Positions 59,263 through 64,000 of a DNA stretch of 64,000 nucleotides are shown one piece after another. The DNA comes from Promerops cafer (taxonomy: Eukaryota; Chordata; Aves; Passeriformes; Nectariniidae). The stretch covers positions 2,318,644-2,382,643 of the forward strand of contig VZSE01012476.1 of the NCBI GenBank assembly GCA_013398275.1, in the 5' to 3' direction. A program made the translations under genes and the position numbers. The notes below the pieces were generated by a model. The model searched no databases, was not told where the DNA came from, and worked only from the letters and a program-made list of their open reading frames with translations. The number at the start of each line of letters is the position of its first letter. Within the stretch, counting starts at the first letter, position 1.

Positions 59263-62200
59263 ATCCCAGCTTTCTATTATCCTTTCTTTAAAGAAGGAAA
59301 CACAGGCTATTTGGGACACTGTTCTGGTTTTGTGCCCTGGGTAGTTGTATTCTGTATTCAAGAATACAGAAAAATTTGGAAATGTGACTGCATGGTAGCA
59401 CTGGGCATTTCTGGGTATTTTTACCTTAAATTCTAATTTCTCTGAGATTAACAGTGTTCCTGTCAATAAGAGAAAGCAAACCTTTTCTGGAAAAACAAAC
59501 CGTTGTTGGAGTTTAGTGTCTGCAGACATTTAGCTTATATACTACTTTTGCAGGATAGTGACAGAAATAATAATAAGGTTTATTAATCTTATAATATTTT
59601 TCTCCTCTATCATTTTCTGTTGTCTGCCTAAATGCTCTTACTAGAAATATAAATTTTTATGCTTAGGCAGGATCAAGTACTTGACCTTAGGACAGCAATT
59701 TCAAAAGGCTTTGAAATAGAAAATAACAAGCAAGCTTTCCACTTGAACCGTGCTCCTCCTTGCTGTGGCAGATTTAAGTCTGCTCCATTTTATTTCAATA
59801 CTCTTCTTTTGTAACTAAAATGTGTGCAGGAATATGGGTAAGACCACAGACCCTCCAGTCATTTCAATATCAGCCTGAGATAACCACAGAGCAAACTGTG
59901 TGGGATACACTTTCAAAGAGTCAGTGCTCAGTTCTTCTGTGGCATTTTTAGATATTACCACCGGTTCTTGCTCTACCACTGCTGGAGTGGCTCTAGACTG
60001 GAGCAGATCTTTATTGACTGCCAAACACAATAAACCACACAGAAACCACAAGTGGAGTGTTCCTTCTCCACTGCTATAACTGGGATTACTTTAGCCAGAT
60101 GCATGAGGAACCTTGCCATGCAAGATACATTTTCTATTTTTTTTTTTAAATTATGTATGTTCTGCTAAGGAATAGAATCTTAACCAGCACACTATCCACT
60201 TTCCAGTTCATGACAGGCTGACTGTGCAATCCAGACAGGAACCAGGTATGCTTTGGTTATCTGCATATGTTAATGCAGTCTGTCTGGTCAGAAAATTGCA
60301 CTAAAGAGATTTAAAAAAACTCTAAAAAAGAGATCAGAATGTTATACCATATGCAAAATAAGTCAGCCATTTCCAAGGAAGGTGAGTCCTTGCAAAAATC
60401 CAAATGTAATTTTGAAGAATATTGCAAGGTAACTTTATTAAAAATGAAACTTTTTTTTTCTTTAAATAGTTTTTAAAATTTATCTTCTCAAGGTATGACT
60501 GGGATATTTTACTTGGGGTCAATTTTTTATTTTTTTTGTTATTATTACTATTATTTTCAAATATTAAACCAAATTTTCTTGGCTTTTGATGAAGAGCTTC
60601 TATGACATCTGTGAATATCTACTCTGAGCTTAAGAAACAGCAATGAACACCTCTGTAACTGAGTACTTTTAATATCCCAACCTTGATGTGGACACTAGTA
60701 AAGCACTGGCTTTGTTAACAGGGTTGTTCTGGGAGAGAAATGACATAAGGGTCTTGTTTTCTTGAAGACAGGGTGCCAAATTCTTTTTGTTGTGCTTACT
60801 TCAGGATTGTTCTTCCATAGCAGCAGCAAGAGAAAAAGGCTTCTGCTTTTTTCTCAGCTTAAAAATATAAAAGACAAGGAGTGCAGCCACATCTGCCACA
60901 TCACTGTCTCATTTAGAAGCTGAGAATAAACCCCAGACCACTTGTCCCTCATAGGCTGGTTAGCCTTTGCATTGGCCAGCTTTAGTGTAAGGTAGCAAAT
61001 GTCCTTCTGTGGCCCGTGGAGGGACACCTGCCTTTTGTGCATCCGCTGGCTTGGCTCCCCATGGCCGGGAGCTGCTGCTGAAGGGTCACAGCTCCAAGCA
61101 ACTCAAAGCATCAACACTTGTCCTGTGGCCAGCAGCACCTCCAAGCACTCAAGTTCCCTTTGCTCCATTGTGACAGTGTTTGAGGGCACTCAATGAAGAG
61201 GGTGAGATACACCTGGACAGCCAAACAAGAGGGCTACCAGCCTTTAAAGTGTTTTCATAAATCTGAACACACAGGAGGGCTTTGGGTACCCGTGGTGTAC
61301 ATCTACACCAGCTAACTTTCTCACAATGGGGTTCAGGTGAATTCTGACCATACATAACTTTCCCCCACCCCCCCACCTCTCATCAGAACAAGAAAATGGT
61401 CATTTCTTACTTTTCTAAAGTAAATTAAAAAGAAATAAAATTATGTTTCCCTCCTTTCCCCTTGCATGGCCTTATGGTCTGGTTTGGAAAGATGCTTAGA
61501 TCTTCCAAGAGCATCTTCCTGTTGCTTCAACAAGATGATAGATAATGAATGTGGTAAGAACAGCTAAGTTACAGGAAAAAAAATCACCTCTTGCGAGAAA
61601 GACCAGCATAGTTTGAACTGTCAGTTCACGGCTGTAAATAAATCTTTTCATTTTAGCCTTTGGAGCATTAATATAAATTGTTTCCAAATGCTCTAGACCT
61701 GCATGGCTCATGTCACTGCAGCTGCCAGACACAAATCTTCCTTCCTCAGGGGAAGAGAAATAAACAGATAGAAAATTCTCCATGTGTACTGTTCTTCTGG
61801 AAAAATAGTCAGGTGGAAGAAATGCCTGTACGTCTTGAAGGAAGACTTTCTGTTTCCCATGCAGGTGGCTAACACAACATACTGATCCAGGGGCACAGGG
61901 AGAGAGAGCCCCAGGACTCCTGACCTAATTAAGTCAACAGCAAGGCCCCCTTTGGCATCTACAGGGGCTTAATTCTGTGTCTCCAGATGCTGTTACAACA
62001 AGAGACCAGAACTTCACTGGATAAACTAAACAACTCCTACGTGTTTTAGATAGTTTCCCTCGGCCTCTTTCTCTCTCTCATGCATGTGTGTCTGCATCTC
62101 TCAGTGCTCAACACTCCCTAAGCTGAAACAAGAGGACACAACAGCATTTACTAGGCTTGCAGACATAGCTGAAGAGCAGGCAAGGTCTGCTCTTTCAGTA

Positions 62201-64000
62201 GTCAATAGTGTCATGGGGTGGGGGAACACTGGATAATTTCTTAATGACATGATGAGCCCTAATATTTATGTGGTAATATGACAACTTTAGGAATTGCTGC
62301 CAGTAAAATGAGACTGAGCCGACGGGGAAAGAAGAGGAAAGAAGCATAGATTTTGAGTCAGTCTACTAACTTTTTGGTAATTTTCCTGCCAATTCTTACT
62401 TCCTGTGAGACACAGTGTGGGTAGTACTAACATTTGGCATAAGCTGTAGCTTCTCTTTTGGGCATGTGACAGAAAGCTCTTTTCCTTTTGGAGATGTACT
62501 TGTTATGTCTGATGCTGTAGGAGGGAGACTGAATGGCAGAAAAAATCAATTTCTTCATCATAATTATGTTGAGAGCAATCTGAAAAAGCGTATGTATAGA
62601 ATGACTACAGTGATAAAATCTAAAGATCTTTGACCACAAAGAGCTGCAATAATGATGAGCCTCTGTCCCACAACGCTTTATGGTCTACAAGTATCAAACA
62701 TAAGAGAAAGAAACAGATCAATGGCAAGGTGGTTGAATTGCAATTTGTGTCCATCCACAGCTGTGCAAGTCTCCTGGTTTTTTTTTCCCCCTTAAAGTCC
62801 AAAACAGTGCATAAAGCCTGCACTAAGCTAAACAGGAGGGGGCTTATATAACAGGAATTAATGGACTGGCAATGTAAAGGACCATGTGTACAAAGCGTCA
62901 GGCAAAAATATTGCTCAGTATGATTTTACATTTCTTGATTGTAAGACAACAGTGAAATGATTTGTTTGAAATTCCTTCTAGCATTTAGTAGATAGGACCC
63001 ATTATTACCTCACATCTAATTCTCTCTGGAGCAGAAAAATCCCTGTACAATATGCTCAGAATACCACATAGTAGATAATGAGATTCAGTCCAACGCCTGG
63101 ATTTAAACAGCCTGGAATTTTGGGATTCCAGTTTACTGTATGAAACCACATGAACCTGAATTCCTAATTTTAAGAGCTATTGGATCCAAAACTGGCTCCA
63201 GATCCAATAAAAGAGTCACATAACTAAAGCCAAAATGTAGATCTTGTCTTTCCGTTTCCCAAACCTCTAGAGTTGTTCCTCAAATCTTATCCAGAGCTGC
63301 CCCTGTAGTGTCTTCATAGAGAAAGTTCATTCCTAAATCTCTTCGAGATGTAGAAATGAGGGCTTCCTCTCCCTGATCAGGGTGAGGGGGACAATCACCT
63401 AAAACAATCTTAGAGCATATGTAACAAAACTAGATCCCTTTCAGGATAGGAGGGCTCTGCCCAGGTATTTTCTGAAATAGTGGCAGCAACTATTAAATAA
63501 TTGCCGAATTATTTTGAATTGTTGAATTATTACATCATTATATAAATTATTAAATACATATATTACATAATGCTTGCCTCTGCTCCTGTGAAGTGCACCC
63601 AGAAGACAGTACAGCCCTCAAGAGGGAAAGTCCTGTGACCAAGAGACAGGAATGTCCACCTCTAAGGGAACTGTCCTTCTTCCAGTCACTTCTATATTTA
63701 CATTTAGCAGCTTTGGATGAAATGGTATAAACCTGTAAAGGAATCACACTCTATAGTTCTTGCTTTTACACATCATGACTGCAGAGAAATTTTTCACTCT
63801 TCAGTATCACACATCTACCTTTAAATCAGGGCTAGAAAGAAGTAATTCTGAAGAAGGGTGACAAATGCAAGTTCATAAGTGGTTTCTGCTCACATTTTAA
63901 CTTAGCAATAATGCACATTGAATGGGCAACAAAATCCTATAATTTGGAAAAAAATACCTAATATAGTCTGGTAAAAAGTACAGATTTCTGTCCTAAATAC
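59263..64000. other. Unique AT-rich non-coding sequence
   Basis: No gene or dispersed repeat recognised in 4.7 kb. Short T-rich runs occur at 60138-60148 and 60448-60545, and 63490-63570 is strongly AT-rich. All frames are at most 98 codons and without domains. Confidence 0.5.
59350..59371. repeat. Perfect 10-bp inverted repeat, 2-base loop
   Basis: TTCTGTATTC (59350-59359) and GAATACAGAA (59362-59371) are exact reverse complements separated by AA, a 22-base near-palindrome. Confidence 0.85.

Noticed and set aside
59320..59345. GTTCTGGTTTTG string like some LTR starts
   Set aside because: No downstream LTR landmarks, no polyadenylation signal and no matching end.

Overview
This window is vertebrate non-coding DNA, almost certainly from a bird and probably from a songbird (passerine). 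I see no convincing protein-coding gene, no rRNA or tRNA gene, no CRISPR array, and nothing prokaryotic such as an operon or ribosome binding site. The bird assignment rests on the repeats. There are two CR1 LINE 3' ends with the usual GGACT..GATCTT core and ATTCTGTG-type tail, and endogenous-retrovirus LTRs with TGTCATGG or TGTCTTGG starts of the kind common in passerines. Repeat density is low, as expected for birds. Open frames are short (at most 170 codons apart from one spanning Ns), often stacked on both strands, and without recognisable domains. The window is best read as a gene desert or the inside of a very large intron; the neighbouring gene cannot be named from here.

Layout. 1-14.9 kb: unique sequence with microsatellites (A20, TA, GGGAA with a 27-base gap, TCTCC) and two weak exon-like or pseudogene-like intervals (7.6-7.8 kb, 9.8-10.5 kb). 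14.9-15.4 kb: a complete solo LTR with a 5-bp target duplication. 21.0-21.3 kb: a truncated, inverted relative of the same LTR. 22.3 and 38.4 kb: CR1 3' ends. 24.5-25.3, 34.4-35.3, 53.8-55.4 and 57.2-57.6 kb: repeat-free blocks whose texture suggests conserved regulatory DNA; the 53.8-55.4 kb block also has raised CpG and a perfect SRF-type CArG box. 35.7 and 52.6 kb: MIR-like ancient SINE remnants. 46.7-48.1 kb: a decayed copy of an old CR1/L3-type LINE. 58.1-59.3 kb: CpG-rich sequence, a 459-base gap and an LTR end. 59.3-64 kb: AT-rich unique sequence.

The main new observations are structural. They are a pre-miRNA-sized imperfect hairpin at about 37.2 kb, several shorter hairpins (16.1, 29.4, 48.25, 51.57 and 59.35 kb), the ancient LINE and SINE fossils, and the candidate regulatory block at 53.8-55.4 kb. 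I looked for an undescribed gene system and did not find one. Family names come from remembered consensus features, not a database search.
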